Positions 16,158 through 25,306 of a stretch of DNA of 64,000 bases are shown here, in pieces (position 1 is the stretch's first letter; every line of letters starts with the position of its first letter). The translations under genes and the position numbers were made by a program. The stretch is taken from positions 372,001 through 436,000 of the forward strand of contig JADJPY010000012.1 of assembly GCA_016713005.1 (NCBI GenBank), read 5' to 3'. Source of the DNA: Ramlibacter sp. (lineage in GTDB: Bacteria; Pseudomonadota; Gammaproteobacteria; Burkholderiales; Burkholderiaceae_C). The notes under the pieces were generated by a model. It did no database searches. It saw only the letters and a list, made by a program, of their open reading frames with translations, and was not told where the DNA came from.

Positions 16158-16907
16158 TCAGGCCGACCCGGGCAGGGCAAATTCGGCGATCAGCGGCAGG
16201 TGGTCCGACATGCGCCACCAGGCGCGCCCGTGCGGCACGTGGGCCGACACCGCGCGCAGTCCGCGCACATAGATCCGGTCCATGTGCAGCAGGGGCGCAC
16301 GAGACGGAAACGTGGGCAGGCGCACGGCATCAAAGGTCTGCAGGCCCATGCTCTTCAGGGGGTGGTGCAGGCGTTCACCCCAGTCGTTGAAGTCGCCGGC
16401 CACGGCCAGCAGCGCGTCTGGCGGCACCTCGCGCGCCAGGTAGCGGCCCAGCTGGTCCACCTGGCGCAGCCGACTGCCATGGATCAGTCCCAGGTGCACC
16501 ACCACCACGTGCACGGTCTGGCCCTCCACGCGCACCTGGCTGTGCAGCAGGCCGCGCTGCTCGAAGCGGTGGTCGCTCATGTCCTCGTGGCCGGTGGTGT
16601 CTACCGGCCAGCGCGAGAGCAGGGCATTGCCGTGCTCGCCGTGGCGGGTGAAGGCGTTGGTGCGGTAGATGGCCTCGTAGCCCTCGGGGGCCAGGTAGTC
16701 GGCCTGGGGCTGCTCGGGCCAGCGCTCAAAGTGGTGCTGCTCGCGCCGGTGCACGCTGCGCACCTCCTGCAGGCAGACGATGTCGGCGTCCATCTGCTCC
16801 ACGGCGTGCACCATGTCGTGGATCTCCAGCCGGCGGCGCGGGCCGATGCCACGCACCCCCTTGTGGATGTTCCAGGTGGCGATGCGCAGGAGGTGGTCGG
16901 TGCTCAC
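16158..16907 (-). CDS. Endonuclease/exonuclease/phosphatase-family protein (YbhP-like)
   Basis: A 249-residue metal-dependent phosphodiesterase-fold protein. The EEP motifs appear in order: IATWNIHKG, CLQEV with the metal Glu, NALLSRWP, VVVHLGLIHGSR, AVAGDFNDW and WWRMSDHLPLIAEF. Substrates of this family include DNA and phospholipids; a lipid role is suggested because a ClsB-like gene follows after 19 bp, matching E. coli ybhP-clsB. The GTG start at 16907 overlaps the nudB stop (GTGA), indicating coupling. Confidence 0.88.
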   Translation of the reverse strand: MSTDHLLRIATWNIHKGVRGIGPRRRLEIHDMVHAVEQMDADIVCLQEVRSVHRREQHHFERWPEQPQADYLAPEGYEAIYRTNAFTRHGEHGNALLSRWPVDTTGHEDMSDHRFEQRGLLHSQVRVEGQTVHVVVVHLGLIHGSRLRQVDQLGRYLAREVPPDALLAVAGDFNDWGERLHHPLKSMGLQTFDAVRLPTFPSRAPLLHMDRIYVRGLRAVSAHVPHGRAWWRMSDHLPLIAEFALPGSA

Positions 16908-17374
16908 GCGGCAAATTGTGGCAGCAGCAGGATCGCTTCGGCGTTGGAGGGCGAGAAGCACCGGTCCGCGGCCTCGCGCCAGGGCAGCCAGGTGTGGTCG
17001 GTGTGCTCGCGCGGGCTCAAGGTCACCGGCGTGCCTGCGGGCACGCGCAGGCCGAACACATGCTCGGTGTTGCGCGTGACGCCCGGCGCGTAGCGGTGCC
17101 GGTAATGCAGGTAGATGTCGTAGTGGTTGATGAGGCGCCAGTCGCGGAGCTCGCAGCCGGGCGAGAGGGCGTCGATGCCGGTTTCCTCGGCCACCTCGCG
17201 GCGGCAGGTGTCCAGCAGCGGCTCATCCATCGCGTCCTTGGAGCCGGTGACGGATTGCCAGTGCCCCACGGCGTCGGCGCGGTGGATCAGCAGCACGTCC
17301 AGCGCGGCGGTGTGGACGACCACCAGCACGGACTCAGGGATCTTGTACGGCCGGCTGGCGGGCGGCGCGTTCAC
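16904..17374 (-). CDS. nudB: Dihydroneopterin triphosphate diphosphatase
   Basis: Nudix hydrolase that removes pyrophosphate from dihydroneopterin triphosphate, the step after FolE in folate synthesis. The 156-residue protein resembles NudB: it starts YKIPESVLVVVHTAALDVLLI and has HWQSVTGSKDAMDE followed by REVAEETGI. Compared with the canonical box (G-x5-E-x7-REuxEExGu) there is one extra residue between the Gly and first Glu, while the catalytic REVAEE core is intact. It follows ychF by 10 bp and overlaps the EEP gene. Confidence 0.88.
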   Translation of the reverse strand: MNAPPASRPYKIPESVLVVVHTAALDVLLIHRADAVGHWQSVTGSKDAMDEPLLDTCRREVAEETGIDALSPGCELRDWRLINHYDIYLHYRHRYAPGVTRNTEHVFGLRVPAGTPVTLSPREHTDHTWLPWREAADRCFSPSNAEAILLLPQFAA

Positions 17375-17384
17375 CGCAGCAGGC

Positions 17385-18479
17385 TCAGACGTTGAACAGG
17401 AAGTTCAGCACGTCGCCGTCCTTGACGACGTATTCCTTGCCCTCGGAGCGCATTTTGCCGGCCTCTTTTGAGCCCTGCTCGCCCTTGTGGCTGATGTAGT
17501 CGTCAAACGCGATGGTCTGCGCGCGGATGAAGCCGCGCTCGAAATCCCCGTGGATCACGCCGGCAGCCTGCGGCGCGGTGTCGCCGATGTGGATGGTCCA
17601 GGCACGCACTTCCTTGACGCCGGCGGTGAAGTAGGTCTGCAGCCCCAGCAGCTTGAAGGCCGAGCGGATCAGGCGGTTCAGGCCGGGCTCGTCCTGCCCC
17701 ATCTCGGACAGGAAGAGCGCGCGGTCCTCGTCGCTCATGTCGGCCATGTCGGCTTCCATCTTGGCGCAGATGGCCACGACGGGGGCGTTCTGCGCAGCGG
17801 CGTAGTTCTTGAGGCGCTCCAGCAACGGGTTGTTGTCGAATCCGGTCTCGCTGACGTTGCCCACAAACATGGCGGGCTTGGCGGTGATCAGGCACAGCGG
17901 CTTGAGCAGGGCGCGCTCTTCGTCCGTCAGGCTGAGCGCGCGCGCGGGCTTGCCTTCGTTCAGGGCGGCCTGCACGCGTGGCAGCAGCGCGTTCATCTTT
18001 GTGGCTTCCTTGTCGTTGCCCGACTTGGCGGCCTTGCTGTAGCGCGACAGTGCCTTGTCCACCGTGCCCAGGTCGGCCAGGCACAGCTCGGTCTGGATCA
18101 CCTCGATGTCGGCCACCGGGTCCACGCGACCGGCCACATGGATGACGTTGTCGTCCTCAAAGCAGCGCACCACATTGACGATGGCGTCGGTCTCGCGGAT
18201 GTGGGCGAGGAACTGGTTGCCCAGCCCTTCGCCCTGGCTGGCGCCAGCCACCAGGCCGGCGATGTCCACAAACTCCACGATGGCGGGCACGATGCGCTCG
18301 GGCTTGACGATGGCCGACAGCGCCTGCAGCCGGGGATCGGGCACCTCGACGATGCCGACGTTGGGCTCGATCGTGCAGAACGGGTAGTTTTCAGCAGCAA
18401 TCCCGGCTTTGGTCAACGCATTGAACAGTGTGGATTTCCCTACGTTGGGCAGGCCTACAATGCCGCACTTCAGACTCAT
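17385..18479 (-). CDS. ychF: Redox-regulated ribosome-associated ATPase YchF
   Basis: Obg-related P-loop protein of 364 residues, the exact family length. It starts MSLKCGIVGLPNVGKSTLFNAL, with the Walker A loop NVGKST; FVDIAGLVAGASQGEGLGNQFL is the switch II region. The C-terminal TGS domain ends LRSEGKEYVVKDGDVLNFLFNV. YchF prefers ATP to GTP and binds ribosomes; it is linked to oxidative stress responses. The longer upstream frame is antisense to the GGDEF gene and was discarded. Its ATG overlaps the start codon of the divergent gene (CATG), so both promoters must lie inside the opposite coding region. Confidence 0.96.
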   Translation of the reverse strand: MSLKCGIVGLPNVGKSTLFNALTKAGIAAENYPFCTIEPNVGIVEVPDPRLQALSAIVKPERIVPAIVEFVDIAGLVAGASQGEGLGNQFLAHIRETDAIVNVVRCFEDDNVIHVAGRVDPVADIEVIQTELCLADLGTVDKALSRYSKAAKSGNDKEATKMNALLPRVQAALNEGKPARALSLTDEERALLKPLCLITAKPAMFVGNVSETGFDNNPLLERLKNYAAAQNAPVVAICAKMEADMADMSDEDRALFLSEMGQDEPGLNRLIRSAFKLLGLQTYFTAGVKEVRAWTIHIGDTAPQAAGVIHGDFERGFIRAQTIAFDDYISHKGEQGSKEAGKMRSEGKEYVVKDGDVLNFLFNV

Positions 18480-20316
18480 GACATTCCTCAAAAAACAGGC
18501 GCACCAGTGTATGCGATGGGCATGGGGAACGGCCTTGGTCGTGCTGCTGGCGCCATGGGCCGCCTGGTCCCAGCCGGCCACGTCGCCGGTGGTGGTGCTG
18601 GACGAGCGCACCAACCTCATTGAGGGCGGGCAGGTCACCGGCTGGCAGTGGATCGATGGGCTGGGCACGGCCGCCCTTGAGCAGGTGCTCCCCGGCAAGG
18701 CCAGCTGGCAGCCGCTGGACCCCGAAGCCATCCACACCCTGGGGGCCCGGTCCGCGCTCTGGATGAGGATTCGCGTGTCCCGCCCCCGCGACTCGACCAA
18801 GGGCTGGCTGCTGGAGTTTCCGCTGCCCTTGCTTGACCAGGTCACCCTGCACCAGCAGGACAGCTATGGCCGCTGGATTGCCCAGACCGGGGGTGACACG
18901 GTGGCGGTGGACCAGTGGCCCGAGCCGGGGCGCTACCCCTTTTTCCGGCTGCAGGTGCCACCGGGCGAGTCGCGCGACCTGTACGTGAGGATCCGCCACC
19001 TCACGGCGGTCAGCGTCCCGGTGTCGTTCGTGTCCGAGTCCGCGCACGACCGCCGGCTGCAAACACAATACCTGGGCCTGGGGGTGGTGTTTGGCGGGCT
19101 CATCCTGCTGATTGCCGCCTGCCTGGCGCAAAGCCGCGTGTACCGCGACGTCACCTACGCCTGGTACGCCGCCTACGCCGGCGTGATCACGCTGGCCGTG
19201 GGGGCCTACACCGGGGTTGCCGGGCACCTGGTGTGGCCGGGATCCGGTGTCTGGGCCGATACCTCGCAGGGTGTGCTGGCGCTGCTGGCGGCGGGGGCGG
19301 CCATGCTTTTTGTGCGCGACCTCAGCGGCATTGCCGCGCGGCTTCGCCTGCTGGACCGGGCGGTGCTGTGGGCCGGCTTTGCGGGGCTGGTGCTGGCGGC
19401 GGTGTACATGGTGGTGGAGCGCTCCACGGGCGTGATGCTGATCGGGGGCTACCTGTTGCTGGCCTGTTTCACCAGCTTCCTGATCGCGTACCTGGCCTGG
19501 CGGCGTGGCGATGTCGTGGGCCTGTGGGTGCTGCTCGCCTACACCCCGCTGGGCGTGGCGGTGACGCTGGTGCTCGCGCGCATTTTTGGCCTGGCGGCAG
19601 CGGGCTGGGTGACGCAGTACGCGGTGGTGGCCGCCATGGCCCTGCAGGTGCCGCTGCTGCTGGTGGCGCTGAACCTGCGTTCGCGCGAGCGCCATGGCAC
19701 CCTGATCCGCGAGCTGGCCCTGTCCACGCAGGACGCGCTGACCGGGCTGCTGGCGCCCCACCTGTTCAATGACCGGTTGCGCCAGGTGACCAGCCGCTAC
19801 CGGCGCGACCGCGAGGATGCGGCCGTGGTGTTCATTGACCTGGTCAACTACAACCGCATCAAGGAATTCCACGGCCAGCCCGTGGCCGAGCAGAGCCTGT
19901 TGCGCAGCGTGATCAAGCTGCGCCGGCTGGTGCGCGACGTGGACACGGCCGCGCGCGTGGGCGAGTCGCGGTTTGCGCTCATCCTTGAGGGCGTGAGCGC
20001 ACGGGCTTCGGTGACGGACCGTGTGGCCAGGCTGATTGCCGCGGGCCTGATGCCGCTCAAGGGCCTGACGCCCGAGGTGACCCTGCAGTTCCACGCCGCG
20101 GCGGTCATCCTGAGCGAGCGGCTCATGGAGCCGCAGGCGCTGACCGAAGCGCTGGACGAGCTGCTGGCCAGCATGTCGCAGCGCACCCGCCGCCCGATCC
20201 GCTTTATCGAGCCCGAAATCACCCGCCCGCTGCCGCTGGACGCCGGGGACTCCGTCGCCGCGACCGAAGAGGACAGTTCGCTGCCCAAACACACGCGCCC
20301 GCCGGTGGCCTCATGA
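18478..20316 (+). CDS. 7TMR-DISM membrane protein with degenerate GGDEF domain
   Basis: A membrane signalling protein of about 612 residues. After a signal peptide (WGTALVVLLAPWAAWSQ) comes a periplasmic sensor domain (about 40-190; 7TMR-DISM extracellular 2 type), seven or so helices (about 197-400), and a cytoplasmic GGDEF-like domain (DALTGLLAPHLFNDRL to the end). The diguanylate-cyclase signature is GESRF in place of GGDEF, so c-di-GMP synthesis is unlikely; a binding or scaffold role remains possible. The start is uncertain: ATG 18478 overlaps the ychF start and ATG 18511 is also in frame; neither has a clear ribosome site. The C-terminal end overlaps the convergent SulP gene by 6 bp. 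Confidence 0.8.
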   Translation: MTFLKKQAHQCMRWAWGTALVVLLAPWAAWSQPATSPVVVLDERTNLIEGGQVTGWQWIDGLGTAALEQVLPGKASWQPLDPEAIHTLGARSALWMRIRVSRPRDSTKGWLLEFPLPLLDQVTLHQQDSYGRWIAQTGGDTVAVDQWPEPGRYPFFRLQVPPGESRDLYVRIRHLTAVSVPVSFVSESAHDRRLQTQYLGLGVVFGGLILLIAACLAQSRVYRDVTYAWYAAYAGVITLAVGAYTGVAGHLVWPGSGVWADTSQGVLALLAAGAAMLFVRDLSGIAARLRLLDRAVLWAGFAGLVLAAVYMVVERSTGVMLIGGYLLLACFTSFLIAYLAWRRGDVVGLWVLLAYTPLGVAVTLVLARIFGLAAAGWVTQYAVVAAMALQVPLLLVALNLRSRERHGTLIRELALSTQDALTGLLAPHLFNDRLRQVTSRYRRDREDAAVVFIDLVNYNRIKEFHGQPVAEQSLLRSVIKLRRLVRDVDTAARVGESRFALILEGVSARASVTDRVARLIAAGLMPLKGLTPEVTLQFHAAAVILSERLMEPQALTEALDELLASMSQRTRRPIRFIEPEITRPLPLDAGDSVAATEEDSSLPKHTRPPVAS

Positions 20317-21996
20317 CGTCGCGGCGGCGTTGGCTTGCGTGGCGGCGTCCAGGGCGCCAGCAAGGTCCGGATATACGCCGTCGCCCAGCTGGGCCAGCAG
20401 GCCGCTGCGCCGCGCGATGTCCAGCGGCTGGTGCATCAGGCCGCTGACCAGCAGCCGCACACCCTTCTTGCGGCAGGTGGAGGCGAGGGCGGCCAGTGTG
20501 TCTGCGCCGGACGAATCGATGTAGATCACGTTTTTGAGGTCCAGCACCACGCAGTGCTGAGGCAATGCGTCCTCGATCGCTTCCACCAGCTTGACCGCGC
20601 CAAAAAACAGTGCGCCGTACAGGCGCCAGGCGCTGACCCGCCCCTGCTGTCCCTCCAGCACGGGGTGCGTGTCGGCCCCCAGAAGCTCCGAGCGGGTCAG
20701 GCTTGAGATGCGGTAGATGAAGGTGACGCAGGCGGCGATGAGCCCCACCTCGACCGCGACGGTCAGGTCAAACACCACCGTGAGAAAGAACACCGCCAGC
20801 AGCGTGATCCGGTAGGGCATGCGGTATTGGCGCAAGGTGATGAACTCGCGCCATTCGCCCATGTTCCAGGCCACGAACATCAGGATGGCGGCCAGGCAGG
20901 CCAGCGGGATATGCCCCGCCAGCGGCGCCGCCACCAGCACCACCAGCAGCAGCGCCGCCGCATGCACCATGCCGGCCACCGGGCTGGTGGCGCCGCTCTT
21001 GATGTTGGTCACGGTGCGCGCGATGGTGCCGGTGGCCGGCATTCCGCCAAAGAAAGGCGTGACAAAGTTGGCCACGCCCTGCGCCATCAGCTCCTGGTTG
21101 GGGTTGTGGCGGTCGTCAATCATGCCGTCGGCCACGCGCGCGCACAACAGCGACTCGATCGCGCCCAGCAGCGCCAGCGTGACGGTGGGCACCAGGAGGA
21201 ATCGCGCCGAATCCCAGCTGAATGCAGGCCAGGTGAAGGATGGCAGCGTGGCCGGAATGCCGCCAAAACGGCTGCCGATGGTGTCCACCTTGAGGTCCAG
21301 CACCACCACGGCCAGCGTGGCCAGAACCAGCGCGACGATGGAGCCGGGCACGCTGGTGAGCTTGCCTGTGAACTGCACGCGCGGGCCCAGCCGGGGCGCA
21401 AAGCGCTGCCACGCAACGATCACGGCCAGCGAGCCACTGGCCAGGGCCAGCGCCACCGGGTTGGTGGTGTGCAGGTTGTTGGCCACCACGGCCAGGATGC
21501 CGAAGAAGTCCGCCGGCATGGCGCCCACCTTCAGGCCCAGGAAATCCTTGCACTGCGACAGCGCGATCAACACCGCGATGCCGTTTGTGAAGCCGATGAC
21601 CACCGCAATCGGGATGAACCGGATCAGCGTGCCCAGCTTGAACAGCCCCATGATGAACAGCAGCACGCCCGACATGGCTGTGGCGATGATCAGGTTGGCC
21701 AGGCCATAGCGCTCGACGATGCCGTAGACGATGACGATGAAGGCGCCGGCGGGCCCGCCGATCTGCACCCGGCTGCCGCCCAGGGCCGAGATGATGAAGC
21801 CCGCGATGATGGCGGTGAACAGCCCCGCCTCGGGCTTGAGACCGGAGGCGATGGCAAACGCCATGGCCAGCGGCAGCGCGACCACCCCGACCGTGAGGCC
21901 TGCGCCCAGGTCCCGCATGAAACGCTCGCGCGTGTAGCCGCCGGCGAGCGTGTCGGCCAGCTTGGGCCGGAAATCAAGGGTCGGGATCAGTGACAT
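20311..21996 (-). CDS. SulP-family anion transporter with STAS domain
   Basis: A 561-residue inner-membrane transporter. GGYTRERFMRDLGAGLTVGVVALPLAMAFAIASG is the SulP N-terminal signature (given here only as a region at residues 19-52), with QIGGPAGAFIVIVYGIV and LLGAIESLLCARVADGM further on; the STAS domain (about 440-550) has CVVLDLKNVIYIDSSGADTL. It is more like the DauA/BicA branch (sulfate, bicarbonate or C4-dicarboxylates) than the SulP protein at 10,121. No operon partner is visible, so the substrate is open. Confidence 0.9.
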   Translation of the reverse strand: MSLIPTLDFRPKLADTLAGGYTRERFMRDLGAGLTVGVVALPLAMAFAIASGLKPEAGLFTAIIAGFIISALGGSRVQIGGPAGAFIVIVYGIVERYGLANLIIATAMSGVLLFIMGLFKLGTLIRFIPIAVVIGFTNGIAVLIALSQCKDFLGLKVGAMPADFFGILAVVANNLHTTNPVALALASGSLAVIVAWQRFAPRLGPRVQFTGKLTSVPGSIVALVLATLAVVVLDLKVDTIGSRFGGIPATLPSFTWPAFSWDSARFLLVPTVTLALLGAIESLLCARVADGMIDDRHNPNQELMAQGVANFVTPFFGGMPATGTIARTVTNIKSGATSPVAGMVHAAALLLVVLVAAPLAGHIPLACLAAILMFVAWNMGEWREFITLRQYRMPYRITLLAVFFLTVVFDLTVAVEVGLIAACVTFIYRISSLTRSELLGADTHPVLEGQQGRVSAWRLYGALFFGAVKLVEAIEDALPQHCVVLDLKNVIYIDSSGADTLAALASTCRKKGVRLLVSGLMHQPLDIARRSGLLAQLGDGVYPDLAGALDAATQANAAATS

Positions 21997-22044
21997 GCGG
22001 TACCTCGGATGAGTGTACGCCCGCCAGACCCCGTATCCGGAACC

Positions 22045-24117
22045 TCAGCGCACCCGCATCCCCGGTGTGGCGCCCGGCCAGGGATTGAGGACATGGATGC
22101 CGGGGTGGGCCTTCTCGTCACCATGGCTGGCGGCCAGGACCATGCCCTCGCTCACGCCGAACTTCATCTTGCGCGGGGCGAGGTTGGCCACCATCACCGT
22201 CAGTTTGCCGATGAGGTCTTCGGGCTTGTAGGCGCTGGCGATGCCGCTGAAGACGTTGCGGTGGCGGCCTTCGCCCACGTCCAGCGTCAGGCGCAGCAGC
22301 TTGGTGGAGCCTTCGACCGGCTCGCAGTTCACGATCAGCGCGATGCGCAGGTCGATTTTGACGAAATCGTCAATGGTGATGGTGGACGCCAGCGCCTCGC
22401 CACCGGGCAGGGCGGTCGCGTCTGTCCCGGCAGTTGCTATTGTTTTTGTAGCGGAATCGCCAGCATCCACGGGGGCTGGAGGCTCAAACAATGCGTCAAG
22501 TTGCTTCTCATCGACACGCTGCATCAGGTGCTTGTAGCTGCCGACCTGGTGGCCGACGCCCATGGGTGTGGCGGCACTGGCCCAGGTCAGCGGCGTGCAG
22601 TTGAGGAAGTTCTCAGCCTGGGCAGCCAGAGAAGGCAGCACGGGCTTGAGGCAGGCCGTCATCACCTTGAAGGCCTCCAGGCAGGCCGAGCAGACCTGCG
22701 CGGCGTCGTCAGAGCGGCCTTCCTTGACAAGCTTCCAGGGGGCGGCTGTGTCAAAACGCAGGTTCACCTCGTCGGCATAGGCCATGATTTCGCGCAGTGC
22801 CTTTCCGAATTCCCGGGCCTCATACAGGGCCCGGACCTGCTCGACCAGCTCGACGGCTCGGGCGTCGGCTGCGGGGGCGACCAACTTTCCACCCGGCACG
22901 AACTTCACCGCCCGGCTGGCAATGTTGACGTACTTGCCGATCAGGTCGCTGTTGACCCGCGCCATGAAGTCCTCGGCATTGAAGTCGATGTCCTCGTTGC
23001 GGCCGTTGAGCTTGGCGGCCAGGTAGTAGCGCAGCCACTCGGGGTTCATGCCCAGCGCCAGGTACTTGAGCGGGTCCAGGCCGGTGCCGCGGCTCTTGCT
23101 CATCTTCTCGCCGTTGTTCACCGTCAGGAAGCCGTGCACAAACACCTTGCTCGGGACCTTGCGGCCGCTGAAGTGCAGCATCGCCGGCCAGAAGAGGGTG
23201 TGGAAGGTGATGATGTCCTTGCCGATGAAGTGGATCTGCTCGACGCCCGGGTCGGAGATGAACCGCTCATAGTCCACCCCGATCTTGCCCAGATAGTTCT
23301 TCAGCGAGGCCAGGTAGCCCACCGGGGCGTCGAGCCAGACATAGAAATACTTGCCCGGCGCGTCGGGAATCTCGATGCCGAAATAGGGCGCGTCGCGGCT
23401 GATGTCCCAGTCGCCCATGGCGGTCTTGCCGTGCTCGTCGGGCTTGAGCCACTCGCTGATCTTGTTGAGCACCTCGGGTTGCACCGCGCCGCTGGTGGTC
23501 CAGCGGTTGAGGAAGTCCAGGCAGCGCGGGTCCGACAGCTTGAAGAAGAAGTGCTCCGAGCTCTTGAGGACCGGCGCCGCGCCCGAGAGCGCCGAGTACG
23601 GGTTGATCAGGTCGGTGGGACTGTAGACCTTGCTGCAGACCTCGCAGTTGTCGCCGTACTGGTCTTTTGCATGGCAGTTGGGACATTCGCCCTTGATGAA
23701 CCGGTCGGGCAGGAACATGTTCTTCTGCGGGTCGAAGAACTGTTCGATGGTCTTGCTGGCAATCAGGCCGTTGGCCTTGAGGTCGCGGTAGATGGACTGG
23801 GCGAGTTCGTGGTTCTCGGGCGCGTCGGTGCTGTGCCAGTTGTCAAAGCCGATGTGAAAGCCGTCCAGGTAGGGCTTGCGGCCGGCGGCGATGCCGGCCA
23901 CGAACTGCTGCGGCGTCTGGCCGGCCTTTTCGGCAGCAATCATGATCGGGGCGCCGTGCGCGTCGTCGGCGCAGACAAAATGCACCGTGTTGCCCTGCAT
24001 GCGCTGGAACCGCACCCAGATGTCGGCCTGGATGTATTCCATGATGTGGCCGATGTGGAAATTGCCGTTGGCGTACGGCAGGGCGGTGGTGACAAACAGG
24101 GTGCGCGGCGCGGACAT
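22045..24117 (-). CDS. metG: Methionyl-tRNA synthetase
   Basis: Class I aminoacyl-tRNA synthetase of 690 residues. HIGH appears as NGNFHIGHIME near residue 20 and KMSKS as EKMSKSRGTGLDP near 340; the zinc knuckle has CPNCHAKDQYGDNCEVC. A C-terminal tRNA-binding domain begins about residue 585 (ITIDDFVKIDLRIALI). The linker between the anticodon-binding domain and this domain includes PPAPVDAGDSATKTIATAG (about 543-560), which is the translation of an inserted short repeat. The ATG at 24117 gives the standard MSAPRTLFVTTALPYANG N-terminus. Divergent from mrp. Confidence 0.97.
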   Translation of the reverse strand: MSAPRTLFVTTALPYANGNFHIGHIMEYIQADIWVRFQRMQGNTVHFVCADDAHGAPIMIAAEKAGQTPQQFVAGIAAGRKPYLDGFHIGFDNWHSTDAPENHELAQSIYRDLKANGLIASKTIEQFFDPQKNMFLPDRFIKGECPNCHAKDQYGDNCEVCSKVYSPTDLINPYSALSGAAPVLKSSEHFFFKLSDPRCLDFLNRWTTSGAVQPEVLNKISEWLKPDEHGKTAMGDWDISRDAPYFGIEIPDAPGKYFYVWLDAPVGYLASLKNYLGKIGVDYERFISDPGVEQIHFIGKDIITFHTLFWPAMLHFSGRKVPSKVFVHGFLTVNNGEKMSKSRGTGLDPLKYLALGMNPEWLRYYLAAKLNGRNEDIDFNAEDFMARVNSDLIGKYVNIASRAVKFVPGGKLVAPAADARAVELVEQVRALYEAREFGKALREIMAYADEVNLRFDTAAPWKLVKEGRSDDAAQVCSACLEAFKVMTACLKPVLPSLAAQAENFLNCTPLTWASAATPMGVGHQVGSYKHLMQRVDEKQLDALFEPPAPVDAGDSATKTIATAGTDATALPGGEALASTITIDDFVKIDLRIALIVNCEPVEGSTKLLRLTLDVGEGRHRNVFSGIASAYKPEDLIGKLTVMVANLAPRKMKFGVSEGMVLAASHGDEKAHPGIHVLNPWPGATPGMRVR
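22436..22490 (+). repeat. short palindromic repeat, copy 6 (inside metG)
   Basis: Plus strand: GCTAT-N8-TAGC, about 16 bp, then CACGGGGGCTGGAGGCTC and AAAC. It is antisense to metG but read in frame as part of the flexible linker before the C-terminal tRNA-binding domain. Confidence 0.85.
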
Positions 24118-24190
24118 GGGGCTTTTCTTCGGGGGAAACCCCGCATTTTAGAGTTGTGGCTAAACTCGCCGCCAATCACAGGAACCCACG

Positions 24191-25279
24191 ATGCCCTCCA
24201 CGGAACAGCTGCAGGCCGCGCTTGCCACGGTCATCGACCCCAACACTGGCAAGGACTTCGTATCCACGCGCGCGCTGAAGAACCTGCAGCTCAGCGGCGG
24301 CGACGTGTCGTTTGATGTCGAGCTGGGCTACCCGGCCAAGAGCCAGCTGGCGACCCTGCGCCGGATGCTGGTGGCGGCCGCACGCACGGTGTCCGGCGTG
24401 GACAACGTGTCGGTCAACATCACCACCCAGGTGGTGGCCCACGCGGCCCAGCGCGGCGTGGCGCTGCTGCCCAACGTGAAGAACATCATCGCCGTGGCGT
24501 CGGGCAAGGGTGGTGTGGGCAAGAGCACCACCGCCGTCAACCTGGCGCTGGCGCTGGCGGCCGAGGGCGCTTCGGTCGGGCTGCTGGACGCCGACATCTA
24601 CGGGCCCAGCCAGCCCATGATGATGGGGATCGAAGGCCGTCCCGAGAGCGAGGACGGCCAGACGATGGAGCCGATGGAAAACTATGGCGTGCAGGTCATG
24701 TCCATCGGTTTCCTGGTGGCGCAGGACGAGGCCATGATCTGGCGCGGGCCCATGGCCACCCAGGCGCTGGAGCAACTGCTGCGGCAGACCAACTGGCGCA
24801 ACCTGGACTACCTCATCGTCGACCTGCCGCCGGGCACGGGCGATATCCAGCTCACCCTGAGCCAGCGGGTGCCGATGACGGGCGCGGTGATCGTGACCAC
24901 GCCGCAGGACATCGCCTTGCTGGACGCGCGCAAGGCGATCAAGATGTTCGAGAAGGTGGGCGTGCCCATCCTGGGCATCGTGGAGAACATGGCCGTGCAC
25001 GTGTGCAGCCAGTGCGGCCATGTGGAGCACATTTTTGGCGAGGACGGCGGCAAGCGCATGGCCGCCGAATACGCCATGGACTACCTGGGCGCGTTACCGC
25101 TGGACATGTCGATCCGGCTTCAGGCCGACAGCGGCCAGCCCACCGTGGTGGCCGACCCTGACGGCGATGTGGCCGGCATCTACAAGGCCGTGGCACGGCA
25201 GGTTGCAGTCAAGATCGCCGCCCGGGCGAAGGACTTTTCGTCCAGGTTTCCCAGCATCAAGATTTCCAAGGACACCTGA
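24191..25279 (+). CDS. apbC: Iron-sulfur cluster carrier ATPase (Mrp/ApbC)
   Basis: Cytoplasmic P-loop ATPase of 362 residues that binds and hands over [4Fe-4S] clusters. The N-terminal MIP18-like domain (about 5-90) is followed by the deviant Walker A GKGGVGKSTTAVNLALALA near 105, and DADIYGPSQPMMMG. The CSQCGHVEHIFGEDGG segment holds the CxxC pair for the bridging cluster. It starts 73 bp from the divergent metG and ends 27 bp before the formate dehydrogenase genes, whose many Fe-S centres it may help fill; that link is inferred from position. Confidence 0.94.
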   Translation: MPSTEQLQAALATVIDPNTGKDFVSTRALKNLQLSGGDVSFDVELGYPAKSQLATLRRMLVAAARTVSGVDNVSVNITTQVVAHAAQRGVALLPNVKNIIAVASGKGGVGKSTTAVNLALALAAEGASVGLLDADIYGPSQPMMMGIEGRPESEDGQTMEPMENYGVQVMSIGFLVAQDEAMIWRGPMATQALEQLLRQTNWRNLDYLIVDLPPGTGDIQLTLSQRVPMTGAVIVTTPQDIALLDARKAIKMFEKVGVPILGIVENMAVHVCSQCGHVEHIFGEDGGKRMAAEYAMDYLGALPLDMSIRLQADSGQPTVVADPDGDVAGIYKAVARQVAVKIAARAKDFSSRFPSIKISKDT

Positions 25280-25306
25280 GCCAAGAGGCGGTGATAGGCT
25301 AGGGCC

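Noticed and set aside
18391..20292. Long minus-strand frame opposite the GGDEF-like gene
   Set aside because: Antisense shadow with Gln/His/Arg-rich low-complexity sequence; the plus strand encodes recognisable domains.
22009..24315. 768-residue plus-strand frame opposite metG
   Set aside because: Antisense shadow; metG motifs HIGH and KMSKS are unambiguous on the minus strand.
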